Below, piece after piece: positions 33,006 through 42,004 of a stretch of 61,091 nucleotides of DNA. This stretch comes from Bacteroidales bacterium. Lineage in GTDB: Bacteria; Bacteroidota; Bacteroidia; Bacteroidales; UBA932. Each line of letters opens with the position of its first letter. Positions within the stretch are counted from its first letter, which is position 1. Where the stretch lies: NCBI GenBank assembly GCA_016293535.1, contig JAEDEB010000005.1, positions 1 to 61,091 on the forward strand, written 5' to 3'. The translations under genes were made by a program, and so were the position numbers. Below the pieces are notes generated by a model, which did no database searches, was not told where the DNA came from, and was given only the letters and a program-made list of their open reading frames with translations.

Positions 33006-34054
33006 TGCTTCACAAAGATTTCCCGAGGACTGCGCCGGGTAAATATGCTGCGGGTTATATTCCTGAAGGTCAGTAATTTGATGTAGTTGTCCACTGACTT
33101 GTCTGTGGCATAACGCAAAGCCGCCTTGATTCTTTTGGCCATCTCCGCCGTCCATACGGCAATCCCCAGAATCCCGTACCTTACAGTCCTCCCTATGCTT
33201 CCCGGGCAGCCTCTCCGGCAGCTGTCGCCATCCCCGATCCGGGCTTCCTGCGGAAGGCATGGTCGTCTCCATTCGGAGAAATATATGAGAGAGCCGCGTA
33301 CGGCCGCAGGTTTGGTCGCGGACATCATTGCCGATGCTGTGGCGTGCCATTTATGGGTAACGGAGACCTCAGGATCGACCCATACGGAATATCCCTCTAC
33401 CCTGGCCAGCCTTGCCAGAGCCATATCCTCCGGAGTGAAGAAATACCTTTCGTCAAACCATCCGAGACGGCGGAACAGCTCTGTTTTTATAAGAAACGCC
33501 GCACCGCTGATGCTGCAGGTCCTGACCATGCGTCCGGAGTGTCCGGAACTTTCATATGCACCCGTCTGTACGTCAGGATTGTAGGAGAGGGCTGTGTCTA
33601 TGGGCTCTGAATAGAGATGGAACTGCTGAAGGACATATTTTGCCGCGGTGAATTCTGGTCGTCCGCAAAGCTGAAGGCTGCCGTCGGCATTGACAAGTCG
33701 CGGACATACGATGGCTGCGTCCTCGGGAAGGCTCTTCATATCGGCGACGAGGCGGCCTATGACATCCTCCGACAGCTCGGTGTCGTCATTGAGGATGAAA
33801 CAGTAACGGCTGTCTGCCTGTCTGAGCGCCAGATTGTTGTTCTCTGCGAATCCTCGGATTTCGTCGCTCTCGATAAACCTGACCCACGGGAAATCTGCCT
33901 TTGCCTGTCCAAGCTTCTGCTTGTCAAAGAGATAGGCCACGACGAAGGTTTCGACTTCGAGTCCGGGGGAACTGTGCCGATGCAGACTCTCAAGGCACGG
34001 ATAAAGATTGTCCGGCCTGTTCATGCATACTATTACAACGCTGACGTCGGTCAT
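32963..34054 (-). CDS. glycosyltransferase family 2
   Basis: A 363-residue GT-A enzyme: VSVVIVCMNRPDNLYPCLESL at the N-terminus, FILNDDTELSED carrying the metal-binding DD, CSISGAAFLIKTELF, and GWFDERYFFTPEDMALARLARVEGYSVWVDP with the presumed catalytic acid and acceptor loop. I chose the ATG at 34054 (MTDVSVVIVCMN), which lies 7 bases after the DUF1846 stop; a start at 34126 would overlap that gene. Together with the flippase fusion and the DUF616 gene it suggests a small surface-glycan cluster. It overlaps the convergent DUF616 gene by 43 bases. Confidence 0.88.
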   Translation of the reverse strand: MTDVSVVIVCMNRPDNLYPCLESLHRHSSPGLEVETFVVAYLFDKQKLGQAKADFPWVRFIESDEIRGFAENNNLALRQADSRYCFILNDDTELSEDVIGRLVADMKSLPEDAAIVCPRLVNADGSLQLCGRPEFTAAKYVLQQFHLYSEPIDTALSYNPDVQTGAYESSGHSGRMVRTCSISGAAFLIKTELFRRLGWFDERYFFTPEDMALARLARVEGYSVWVDPEVSVTHKWHATASAMMSATKPAAVRGSLIYFSEWRRPCLPQEARIGDGDSCRRGCPGSIGRTVRYGILGIAVWTAEMAKRIKAALRYATDKSVDNYIKLLTFRNITRSIFTRRSPREIFVKHYLELREWQRRNKR

Positions 34055-34061
34055 GTTGGGA

Positions 34062-35522
34062 TTATTCCTTGACAGGTTCGCTGGTGAGATCGACTCCGAG
34101 TTTGCGGAAGACCTTCTTGTCCACATCGCTTAGCATTACGGTGCAGTGGACTTGGCAACCCTTCAGCAGAGGGAGGCAGTCCATGGCCTTGCGGCAGTTC
34201 TCATCCTGGGTGCTGAGCATCGAGAGGGCTACGAGGACCTCGTCGGTGTGAAGCCGAGGGTTCTTGCCGTGGAGGTAGTTGACCTTCATCTTCTGAATCG
34301 GTGCAATCATATACTCGGGGATGAGCTTGGTGCTGTGGTCTATCCCGGCGAGATGCTTGGTCGCATTGAGTATCAGCGCTGCGCAAGGTCCGAGGAGATC
34401 GGAGGTCTCCGCGCTGAGTATGGTTCCGTCAGAAAGCTCGATGGCAGCGGACGGCTTTCCCGAAGTCTCCTGACGCTGTTTCGCGGAAACGGTGACGCGA
34501 CGGTATTCGGTAGTGATCTTGGCCTGTTTGAGCAGAAGTCCTATCTTGCCGACTTCGCTTTCGTTGTTGTCCCCGCTGGCGAGCTGTTCGAGGGCCTTGT
34601 AGTAACGGCGTATGATTTCGTCATTGGCGGCCTTGCAGCAGACGTCGTCGTTGCTGATGCAGTTGCCGACCATATTCACGCCCATATCTGTAGGCGACTT
34701 GTACGGGTTCTCGCCGTAGATTCCCTCGAAGAGGGCATTCAGGACAGGGAATATCTCGATGTCGCGGTTGTAGTTGATGGCGGTCTTGCCGTAGGCCTCA
34801 AGGTGGAACGGGTCTATCATGTTCACGTCGTTGAGGTCAGCGGTCGCCGCCTCGTATGCGATGTTGACAGGGTGCTTGAGAGGCAGGTTCCATACCGGGA
34901 AGGTCTCGAACTTGGCGTATCCCGCCTTTGTTCCCTTCTTGTGGTCGTGGTACAGCTGGCTAAGGCATACGGCCATCTTTCCGCTGCCGGGACCAGGGGC
35001 GGTCACTATGACAAGGGGACGGCTTGTCTCGACGTAGTCGTTCTTTCCGTAACCCTCGTCGGAATCTATGAGAGAAACATTCTCCGGATAGCCCTCTATT
35101 GTGTAGTGATAGTAAACCTTGATGCCCATCCTGGAGAGTTTGCCGCGGTATGCCTTTGCGCTGGACTGGCCGTTGAAGTGGGTTATGACAACGCTGCTTA
35201 CGAGGAATCCGCGGCTCTTGAATTCGTTGCGAAGCCTGAGCACGTCCATGTCGTAGGTGATGCCCAGATCGGCCCTCATCTTGCTCTTCTCGATGTCTGC
35301 GGCGCTGATGACTATCACTATTTCCGCGCAGTCGCTCAGCTGGGACAGCATCCTGAGCTTGCTGTCAGGCTGGAAACCCGGGAGAACCCTGCTTGCGTGG
35401 TGATCGTCGAAGAGCTTGCCTCCGAGTTCGAGATAAAGCTTGTCTCCGAACTGGGCGATGCGCTCCTTGATGTGCTCGGACTGGATTTTCAGGTATTTTT
35501 CGTTGTCGAAACCTATGTTCAT
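34062..35522 (-). CDS. DUF1846 family protein
   Basis: A 486-residue cytoplasmic protein of the DUF1846 family: GFDNEKYLKIQSEHIKERI at the N-terminus, LYLELGGKLFDDHHASRVLPGF, SLIDSDEGYGKNDYVET, and VTAPGPGSGKMAVCLSQLYHD, which is an ATP-binding-like glycine-rich loop. The function is unknown; one crystal structure from this family shows a multi-domain P-loop-like protein. The ATG at 35522 is supported by the MNIGFDNEKYL family opening and by the position of the upstream stop at 35533, 10 bases away. It is transcribed with the PurF-like gene, so a link to phosphoribosylamine or nucleotide metabolism is possible but unproven. Confidence 0.9.
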   Translation of the reverse strand: MNIGFDNEKYLKIQSEHIKERIAQFGDKLYLELGGKLFDDHHASRVLPGFQPDSKLRMLSQLSDCAEIVIVISAADIEKSKMRADLGITYDMDVLRLRNEFKSRGFLVSSVVITHFNGQSSAKAYRGKLSRMGIKVYYHYTIEGYPENVSLIDSDEGYGKNDYVETSRPLVIVTAPGPGSGKMAVCLSQLYHDHKKGTKAGYAKFETFPVWNLPLKHPVNIAYEAATADLNDVNMIDPFHLEAYGKTAINYNRDIEIFPVLNALFEGIYGENPYKSPTDMGVNMVGNCISNDDVCCKAANDEIIRRYYKALEQLASGDNNESEVGKIGLLLKQAKITTEYRRVTVSAKQRQETSGKPSAAIELSDGTILSAETSDLLGPCAALILNATKHLAGIDHSTKLIPEYMIAPIQKMKVNYLHGKNPRLHTDEVLVALSMLSTQDENCRKAMDCLPLLKGCQVHCTVMLSDVDKKVFRKLGVDLTSEPVKE

Positions 35523-35532
35523 ATCGGCCGGT

Positions 35533-36963
35533 TTATTTGTTTTCGTTCTCAAGGGTGTGGAATGAGGACCCGTCGAAGCAATGGGTGCATATCCTGCACT
35601 TCTCAAGTCCTATTGCCTCGACTATGGACTCTATGGTACTGAATTTCAGCGAATCGAGATTGAGCCTGCGGGCTATTTCGCCGACCATGCGCCTGTACTC
35701 CGGCGAACCCGTGCGGGTATACGCGGAAACGTCCTCAGGCATGTGGCCTTCAAGATCCTCGATGATGCGGCGGGAGATGAGTTCCTTCTCGTTCTTGCTT
35801 GCAGAGAAATTGATGAATGGGCAGGCGTACACCAGAGGAGGACAGGCTATGCGCATGTGCACCTCCTTCGCGCCCATGCTGTGGAGCAGTTTGGTGCTGT
35901 CCCTGAGCTGGGTGCCGCGGACTATGCTGTCGTCGCAGAAAAGCACCCTCTTCCCTTCGAGTATGCTCCTGTTGGGGATGAGCTTCATCTTGGCGACGAG
36001 GTTCCTCATCGACTGGTTTGCAGGCATGAACGATCTCGGCCAGGTCGGCGTGTACTTGTTTATGGCCCTGGAATACGGGGTTCCGTGACCTTCGGCGTAG
36101 CCTACCGCCATGCCGATGCCGCTGTCAGGAATGCCGCAGGCGCAGTCCACCTCCACGTCGTCTTCCTTGCCCATCAGCCGCCCCGTATCGTTGCGCATCT
36201 CTTCCACGTTCTTCCCTTCGTAGTCGCTGGTAGGGAAGCCGTAGTATATCCACAGGAATGAGCATATCTGCATACCCGGGTTCGCCTTTCTCAGCGTTGT
36301 CCATCCCTCGGGCCCGACCTTCACGATTTCTCCCGGACCGATGAAGTGTTCGGTCTCATAGCCGAGATTCGAGAACGCGGTGCTTTCGCTCGCTACCGCA
36401 CAGGCGCCCTCCTTTGTGCCTATGACCAGGGGAGTGCGGCCCCAGGAGTCCCTTGCCGCTATGATTCCGTCTTCTGTCAGCAGCAGCATCGAACAGGAAC
36501 CCTTTATGGTCCTGAATACGTTTTCAATTCCCTCGACGAAACTCCGTCCCTGTATTATCAAAAGCGAAACGAGCTCAGTAGGGTTTATTTTTCCGCTGCT
36601 GAACTCGCTTAGCGGGAGATTCATTTCCAGAAGCCGGTCAGATATCTCCTCCTGATTGTTGATCTTGGCCACAGTGACGATTGCGAAGCGTCCCAGATGT
36701 GAGTTCATCAGGAGGGGTTGTGCGTCTGTGTCGCTGATTACCCCTATTCCTGAGAAACCTTGGAATTTTGGGAGTTCAAGCTCAAACTTTGTCCTGAAGT
36801 AACTGCTTTCGAGGCTGTGAATGCTCCTGAAGAAGCCTGCTTCAGGGTCGTAAGTGGCCATTCCGGCCCGTCGTGTACCAAGGTGAGAGTGATAGTCGAC
36901 CCCGTAGAAGAGGTCTTTGACACAAGGAGTCTCCTTTGCGATAGTTCCAAACAGTCCGCCCAT
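35533..36963 (-). CDS. amidophosphoribosyltransferase-like protein without the N-terminal nucleophile Cys
   Basis: A 476-residue PurF-family protein. The N-terminal Ntn glutaminase-like domain reads MGGLFGTI where functional PurF has Cys at the mature N-terminus (CGIFG). The PRTase domain keeps the PRPP loop VLFCDDSIVRGTQLRDS (about 341-357), VDCACGIPDSG and PRSFMPANQSMR. The C-terminal CRICTHCFDGSSF resembles the cysteine ligands of Fe-S PurF enzymes. Without the Cys it should not hydrolyse glutamine, so it may use free ammonia or do something else. Bacteroidota often carry this as a second PurF copy. It is first in the unit with DUF1846 and GT2, with a -7 box 21 bases upstream. Confidence 0.85.
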   Translation of the reverse strand: MGGLFGTIAKETPCVKDLFYGVDYHSHLGTRRAGMATYDPEAGFFRSIHSLESSYFRTKFELELPKFQGFSGIGVISDTDAQPLLMNSHLGRFAIVTVAKINNQEEISDRLLEMNLPLSEFSSGKINPTELVSLLIIQGRSFVEGIENVFRTIKGSCSMLLLTEDGIIAARDSWGRTPLVIGTKEGACAVASESTAFSNLGYETEHFIGPGEIVKVGPEGWTTLRKANPGMQICSFLWIYYGFPTSDYEGKNVEEMRNDTGRLMGKEDDVEVDCACGIPDSGIGMAVGYAEGHGTPYSRAINKYTPTWPRSFMPANQSMRNLVAKMKLIPNRSILEGKRVLFCDDSIVRGTQLRDSTKLLHSMGAKEVHMRIACPPLVYACPFINFSASKNEKELISRRIIEDLEGHMPEDVSAYTRTGSPEYRRMVGEIARRLNLDSLKFSTIESIVEAIGLEKCRICTHCFDGSSFHTLENENK

Positions 36964-36983
36964 CGTAGTAGATTTTGCGGTCG

Positions 36984-36991
36984 CAAAGATA
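36984..36991 (-). promoter_or_regulatory. -7 promoter box (TATCTTTG) for the PurF-like gene
   Basis: Exact TAnnTTTG match on the minus strand, 21 bases before the ATG at 36963. No -33 TTTG at the right distance. Confidence 0.55.
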
Positions 36992-37060
36992 GTAAGGAAT
37001 GTTCAAAAAATGAACTGCCTTGACCTTGGCTGTTCATTTTCCGAGAACATGCCACTGACG

Positions 37061-38947
37061 CTATTTCCTGGGTAATCTGGAATTCCTGAGCTTCAATCTT
37101 CCGACATTTTCGGAGGCTTTTACCTTGACTCCTTTCGGGGCAGAGACAAGAGCTGAGACTTTGCCGTCCGGCAGCCTGTCTATCCTGACTGTCACGACTC
37201 CATCAGGGGTTGGGAAGCTTCCTTCCGCCCAACTGAGTGAGCCCAGGTGCGGATCGAGGTAAACGCACATCGCCTTCTCGGAATCTTTCCCGTATTTCAC
37301 CGGACTGAATCCGAGGATGTGCCTTCCCATCCATGCTGTCGGCCCGGAAGCCCAGCCGTGGCAGAGACTGTGGCGGTAGCTCTTGTAGCAATACCCTCCG
37401 TAGCAGCGGTGTACATCAACCTTGTCAACCGAAGGCAATTCGTCGATGCGGCCGGCATTCTCCATCCAGCTGATGTCGAAATCCTCCCAGAACGAAGTCG
37501 CTCCCAACTTTATCATTCCGCCCCAGTATTCCCTGATTATTGACATAGCCTCGTCATAACGTCCGGCAGAAGCCAGGGCTTCCAGCATGAAGTATCCGTA
37601 GAAGGTGGAGAATCCTCTGCATCCTCCCTGCAAAAGCGCATCTGCAGCTTCCTGCCTGTCAATCATTTCAGCCAGGGACATCAAGGCAATGGCCTGTTTC
37701 CTTCCCGGATTCTCGTGAGCTATTCCGGCATTGAAGAAAGCTGATTTCAGTTCTTCAGAACGGCTCTCCAGTCTGTCGCAGCATGCTCGGCAACGTTCTT
37801 CGAGTTCGTTGCAGCCCAGGGTCGCGCACAGTTCGCGTCCGTAGCGCATGGCTATGATCATGAGTGCATGCAGACCAGTATCGACGGCCTGAGTGTCAGC
37901 TTTTGAAGGCCAGTCCAGAAAACGTCCACCATCGAGGGTCTCGTGGCCGTCTTCACTGACATTGTCACAGAGCTGTGAGACAAGGCCGCATATATAGTCC
38001 CGATTGGCTTCAAGATAAGCCGAATCTCCGGAATACTCGTACCAGCGCTGCTGTATGAGCAGCCACCAGATACTGTATGCACACATACCGTTCATCCAAG
38101 CCGGCAGAGGGAAATTCTCGGTCACGAAGTCCAGGCTGCGCGGAACCACGTCGACAGCCCCGTAGGTATACAGTATGGACATGACCTCAGGGTACATATC
38201 GCCGACCCAGATAAGCCTGTCCCTCTTGATGCCGTCCCACAGATAGTCCTGCATATTGCATTTGACCGTATGGCGTCCCGTATCCCAGATCGAGTCCAGA
38301 AGGGAATCGCTGCATCTGAAAGAACCCAGTTGAGGATAATCGCTGCCTATCTCAACCGCATTGATTTCGCGTATGGCCAGGGTCTTGTCCTCGTCCAGCA
38401 GTTCGATGCGGACAAAACGGAATCCGCTGTTCCCGATTTCGCTTACTCCTATCCATGGCAGTACCGTGACAAAATCCCTGATGGCGTGGTCATTGGTCGC
38501 CCCGTCCGGAGTGATTGAGCTGAGCGCTTCACTGACGGACTCGCCCAGGGTAATCCTGACCTTCGCCTCATGGCCTTTGGTCTTGCCTGTGGTAATGCGG
38601 ATGCCGCCGTGGAGTTCGTGCCCGAAGTCGAGCACTATGCTCGCATGGCAGCCCGGGCGGCTTTTCAGAAGTGCGCAGCCTCGGGTATTCACCATGGCCT
38701 GACCGGTGGTGCCGTTGTAAATGTGAGAAGAATCGCTGTACTGCAGCAGATTCAGTTCATTTTCCACATCTCCCTCCGTAAGGATGATTCTTGTCGGAGT
38801 CAGATAGTCCCTTGTCAGCCTGCTGCGGCTGACTGACTGCTGCACCTCGGCGGCGACAGCCGGATACACGCTGCCTGCAACTGCGACAGCCGGATACACG
38901 CTGCCTGCAGCGGCAACAATTGCGATACTCAGCAGTATTCTTCTCAT
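37061..38947 (-). CDS. GH78-like alpha-L-rhamnosidase
   Basis: A 628-residue secreted protein. The N-terminal beta domain (about 45-200) is followed by an (alpha/alpha)6 barrel whose entry CNMQDYLWDGIKRDRLIWVGDMYPE (about 230-254) matches the GH78 substrate-binding segment (D.pkRer.gW.GD). ATSFWEDFDISWMENAG, then HSLCHGWASGPTAWMGRHILG, are the family's later conserved blocks. It should release alpha-L-rhamnose from oligosaccharides in the periplasm. It is shorter than multidomain GH78 enzymes. The signal peptide contains an in-frame 10-residue duplication. It overlaps the DUF4861 stop by four bases (ATGA) and is last in a three-gene leftward operon of the locus. Confidence 0.85.
   Translation of the reverse strand: MRRILLSIAIVAAAGSVYPAVAVAGSVYPAVAAEVQQSVSRSRLTRDYLTPTRIILTEGDVENELNLLQYSDSSHIYNGTTGQAMVNTRGCALLKSRPGCHASIVLDFGHELHGGIRITTGKTKGHEAKVRITLGESVSEALSSITPDGATNDHAIRDFVTVLPWIGVSEIGNSGFRFVRIELLDEDKTLAIREINAVEIGSDYPQLGSFRCSDSLLDSIWDTGRHTVKCNMQDYLWDGIKRDRLIWVGDMYPEVMSILYTYGAVDVVPRSLDFVTENFPLPAWMNGMCAYSIWWLLIQQRWYEYSGDSAYLEANRDYICGLVSQLCDNVSEDGHETLDGGRFLDWPSKADTQAVDTGLHALMIIAMRYGRELCATLGCNELEERCRACCDRLESRSEELKSAFFNAGIAHENPGRKQAIALMSLAEMIDRQEAADALLQGGCRGFSTFYGYFMLEALASAGRYDEAMSIIREYWGGMIKLGATSFWEDFDISWMENAGRIDELPSVDKVDVHRCYGGYCYKSYRHSLCHGWASGPTAWMGRHILGFSPVKYGKDSEKAMCVYLDPHLGSLSWAEGSFPTPDGVVTVRIDRLPDGKVSALVSAPKGVKVKASENVGRLKLRNSRLPRK
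38853..38910. repeat. 30-bp tandem duplication in a signal peptide
   Basis: Two copies with a 30-bp period encode the repeated AGSVYPAVA segment of the rhamnosidase signal region. The copies are identical except at the ends, so the duplication is recent. Confidence 0.9.
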
Positions 38948-40086
38948 AGTTTTCTTATTTTAATCCTCAACGGCGATTTCTGCGCTCGTGAGAAGTCTGA
39001 TACAATACTCCTCCATTGCTCATGGGTCTTCACACCGGCGTGGTTCCAGGCAGATGCCGTCCATACGCTGACACGCTCGCCTGTGGCCACCCTTGCCATC
39101 AGAGCCGCGTGCCCGTCTATGAACCGTATGCCGGATGATTCGATACCCGGGTCCATTACCAGACCCACAAATATATTTCCGTCCCTGTCTGGATTCTTGG
39201 AATCCGATGCCTTTTCCTCAAAGCATATCCAGCCAGGACCGCAGTCAAACTCCAGGCTGTCATGCAGCACAGCAGCCAAAACGACATCGATCGAATCGCA
39301 GTCCGCCTCGATGACATTTTCCCAGGCTATGAAATGCGTACCCCGGTCGAGGGTCATTTCCCGGACAAGCCTGACATCCCTGCCATCTACGGAGAACGGA
39401 CCATGGACAAAACGTGCCTTTGTCCTTACAGCTCCGTCAGTGATGTGTTCAGCCTCTTTCCAATTGTCGCCCAGGACGATGTTCCCTTCCCTGCCGACAG
39501 GGGCGAGTGCCCCGCCGCCGAGGGTATTTCCCACCTTATAGCAGTCCATGCCGTCTCCCGAATCCCTGTGGTAAGTCCCGCTTGCATAGCGACGGTCAAT
39601 CACCGGCTCCGACACGCTTTTGGTCCAAATATCGCTGCCCAGGGTACGCGGTTTCTTCAGGGACGGACCGTATATGCGCCCGGCGACGAGATCGTTCTCG
39701 TATGCATAGTCGTCGCGCCTTTCCGGAACATGTCTGCTGAATGCGACCGTCTCGTACTCCGATGGAGTCCCGAAAGCAAGGTAATATACGGCTTTTTTCC
39801 CGGAATACATATCCACGGGAAAAACGAGGATTTCCTGACCCTCATATTCCCTGTATGTCTGGTATGGTACTTCGCAGCCTTTCCTGTCCCTGATGACCGG
39901 ACTCCCGCCATTCCGCTTTCCGGAGAGCTCTTCCAGACGGGAAAGGGGAATTTCAATGCATTCGTGCCTATGGTCAAGACGGGCGTCATCGCTTATGCTT
40001 ATCGAAGCAAAGGCTCCGGGGTGGCAGGCGCCAAGCAGGGGCAGGAGGCAGATGGCGGAAATGAGCAGTGTCCGTTCTGATGTCAT
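38944..40086 (-). CDS. DUF4861 family lipoprotein
   Basis: A 380-residue predicted lipoprotein with Cys21 in LLPLLGAC. Family marks are the RDDYAYENDLVAGRIYGPSL stretch (about 132-151), LGSDIWTKS, and the long beta-sandwich region SGDGMDCYKVGNTLGGGALAPV. DUF4861 proteins are recurrent members of polysaccharide utilisation loci for rhamnose- or uronate-containing glycans, and their activity is not settled. Its stop overlaps the rhamnosidase start, and it lies 33 bases after the EF-hand-rich protein, so the three form one operon. The fold suggests a carbohydrate-active role. Confidence 0.82.
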   Translation of the reverse strand: MTSERTLLISAICLLPLLGACHPGAFASISISDDARLDHRHECIEIPLSRLEELSGKRNGGSPVIRDRKGCEVPYQTYREYEGQEILVFPVDMYSGKKAVYYLAFGTPSEYETVAFSRHVPERRDDYAYENDLVAGRIYGPSLKKPRTLGSDIWTKSVSEPVIDRRYASGTYHRDSGDGMDCYKVGNTLGGGALAPVGREGNIVLGDNWKEAEHITDGAVRTKARFVHGPFSVDGRDVRLVREMTLDRGTHFIAWENVIEADCDSIDVVLAAVLHDSLEFDCGPGWICFEEKASDSKNPDRDGNIFVGLVMDPGIESSGIRFIDGHAALMARVATGERVSVWTASAWNHAGVKTHEQWRSIVSDFSRAQKSPLRIKIRKL

Positions 40087-40119
40087 AGTTCAGGTTTTGA
40101 TGATGTCTTTGTTCTGGTT

Positions 40120-41868
40120 CTAGTCGAACAGTTTCCAGTTCCCGCTGAAATATGCGGTGTACAGTTTCTTGACCTTTTCTTCAGGGTCTGAGCCTTCCTG
40201 AGCTGCCTTGAACCTTATTATATGCTCGATATCGTGAAGGAGATAGAACTGTGCCCACCATCCGTCGTGATAGCGCTCCCTGGCATTCGCCGGCTGGAGA
40301 AGATGGTTGTACCAGAAGGTCTCCACCCCGTATTTCTTTGCCAGTTTCACTGCTGCAAGGGCGTTTTTCCACATCTGTGAAGAAACTTTCGAGAAGAGTT
40401 TCGTATAGTCCCTGTAGTTCATCTTCGAAACATCGATTACCGTACACCTGTCATCGATGCCGAGCTTTCCCAGGGATACGCTCCATTCGTATTTTCTGTC
40501 GCCGTCAAGGTCGAAGTTGAAGGTGTCGAGGAAGCCGTTGCCGTCGCTGTCAAGGTATTCTACGGTTGCGAAGGCGGTAGGGGAGGTGTTCTGGAAGGTC
40601 CTGTGATAACCCTGATAATAATTTGTATTCTGATCTATGCGCCAAACCCCGCGCTCTGCTCCATAAAGGTGGATTCTTCCGTCGAAGCGGCCAACATAGA
40701 TGTTTCCGCCCCCGGAGAAATCCTCGTCCCATTCACCCCTGTCTCCGGACACGTCAGCCTGAGGATGGTTGTCAACGCCGCCATTCTTGGTCCCCAGCTT
40801 GAAAGCGTCCTTGTTCTCATACAGTTCGACCCTCTCCCAGCGAGAACAGTCGTCGTCCTCGTCGTATGTGAAATATGCGAACTTCCACTTTCCCTTGTAT
40901 GCCATGTCAAAGGCTTTTTCCCTTGAAGGATATATCAGTTCCGTCATCAGTCTTATCCTCGGGTCCGGGAAGAAGCAGTCAGCCTCCGGAAGCCCTCTCA
41001 TATTCTTAAGAGGATGCTTTTCCTCCCTGTAGAAGAACGCGCCTTCCTCATTGCCATATCTGAGGGTCATATCGAAGTCTATGTCATTTCCGGGGCAGTT
41101 GTCGTTGTCCAGGTCTATGCCGACAGAGTACCATCCCATCCTTCCTCTGTACTGAGGTCTCTTGACTCCTTTTGCCGTGGCTTCCGGATCATGGGATACC
41201 CTCTGGTCAACATAGCGGAGCGCCATCTCGGAAAGGCCGTCCTTGTCCGGGTCATAGAATATGAAAGGATTTTCCCAGTTGTATCTCAAGTCCATACAGT
41301 TGTGGGTAGTGGTATGGACTTTCATGAAGCTTGCCTCACCGCTGTAATCAGGATAGAAATCCGAAAGCCCGTTCTTCTCCCAGCATCGCAGAGCCATATC
41401 GTTCCAGTCGATATAGTTCATCACACCGTCCTTGTCATCATCGAAGAATACCATATAATGTGGACTGGACCATTCCCTCGGGCCTCCGGGCACCGTATAG
41501 TCGAGGACGAATTCGACATCCGCCCGGCTGTCTCCGTCGAGGTCCGCAAACTTTACGATAAAATCGTATTTGCCGTCCGCATCCCTGTCAATGAGAATGC
41601 AGTCATTGACAACGTCTCCCATAAAATCCCCGTTCTTCATATTGCCGTCATCATCCAGCCAAAGGAGAATGCTTCCTCCGTTGATGGTGTATCTGACGGC
41701 ATCCTGTTTTCCGTCGGAGTTGAGGTCAATCCGCTCGACCTGTTCCCCGATTCCGGGCATGGGAAGGGCCAGGGGTTTGATCTGAGTGTTCCTGTTCCAA
41801 TAGGATTGTGCTGAAAGCGGCAGGCCCAGCAGGGATGCAAGGGCGAGCAGGATGATGGATCTGTTCAT
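40120..41868 (-). CDS. secreted protein with eight DxDxDG-type calcium motifs, function unknown
   Basis: A 582-residue exported protein whose signal peptide ends in LPLSAQ. Eight calcium-loop motifs are visible: DLNSDG (about 48), DRDADG (94), DLDGDS (109), DDDKDG (143), DPDKDG (206), DLDNDN (252), DSDGNG (440) and DLDGDR (453). They sit in short beta segments that recall thrombospondin-type-3 or EF-hand-like loops rather than a dockerin pair. The last 100 residues are helical and Trp/Tyr/His-rich (WYNHLLQPANARERYHDGWWAQ). I do not recognise a catalytic family. I chose the ATG at 41868, where the signal begins; in-frame ATGs upstream (to 41937) are unlikely. It heads the leftward operon of the locus. 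Confidence 0.78.
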   Translation of the reverse strand: MNRSIILLALASLLGLPLSAQSYWNRNTQIKPLALPMPGIGEQVERIDLNSDGKQDAVRYTINGGSILLWLDDDGNMKNGDFMGDVVNDCILIDRDADGKYDFIVKFADLDGDSRADVEFVLDYTVPGGPREWSSPHYMVFFDDDKDGVMNYIDWNDMALRCWEKNGLSDFYPDYSGEASFMKVHTTTHNCMDLRYNWENPFIFYDPDKDGLSEMALRYVDQRVSHDPEATAKGVKRPQYRGRMGWYSVGIDLDNDNCPGNDIDFDMTLRYGNEEGAFFYREEKHPLKNMRGLPEADCFFPDPRIRLMTELIYPSREKAFDMAYKGKWKFAYFTYDEDDDCSRWERVELYENKDAFKLGTKNGGVDNHPQADVSGDRGEWDEDFSGGGNIYVGRFDGRIHLYGAERGVWRIDQNTNYYQGYHRTFQNTSPTAFATVEYLDSDGNGFLDTFNFDLDGDRKYEWSVSLGKLGIDDRCTVIDVSKMNYRDYTKLFSKVSSQMWKNALAAVKLAKKYGVETFWYNHLLQPANARERYHDGWWAQFYLLHDIEHIIRFKAAQEGSDPEEKVKKLYTAYFSGNWKLFD

Positions 41869-41889
41869 GGTCTGTGCATATATTTTTCG

Positions 41890-41897
41890 TAAAGATA
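41890..41897 (-). promoter_or_regulatory. probable -7 box (TATCTTTA) of the leftward operon
   Basis: On the minus strand TATCTTTA has one mismatch to TAnnTTTG and lies 22 bases before the ATG at 41868. Confidence 0.4.
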
Positions 41898-41950
41898 AGT
41901 CCTTTGCCATATCAAATCCACCCGGAATTTCCGCCATTGTTCACATTGGA

Positions 41951-41985
41951 ACTATTGCGATAGTCATTGACACTATTGCGTCAAT
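41951..41985. promoter_or_regulatory. operator-like repeats between divergent operons of the locus
   Basis: ACTATTGCG occurs at 41951-41959 and 41972-41980, a 21-bp period or two helical turns. The first copy is part of a dyad ACTAT-TGCG-ATAGT (41951-41964). The second sits inside ATTGAC-N8-GTCAAT (41966-41985). They lie upstream of both the leftward and rightward genes. Confidence 0.6.
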
Positions 41986-42004
41986 CGCGGTACGATGCTA
42001 TTCT

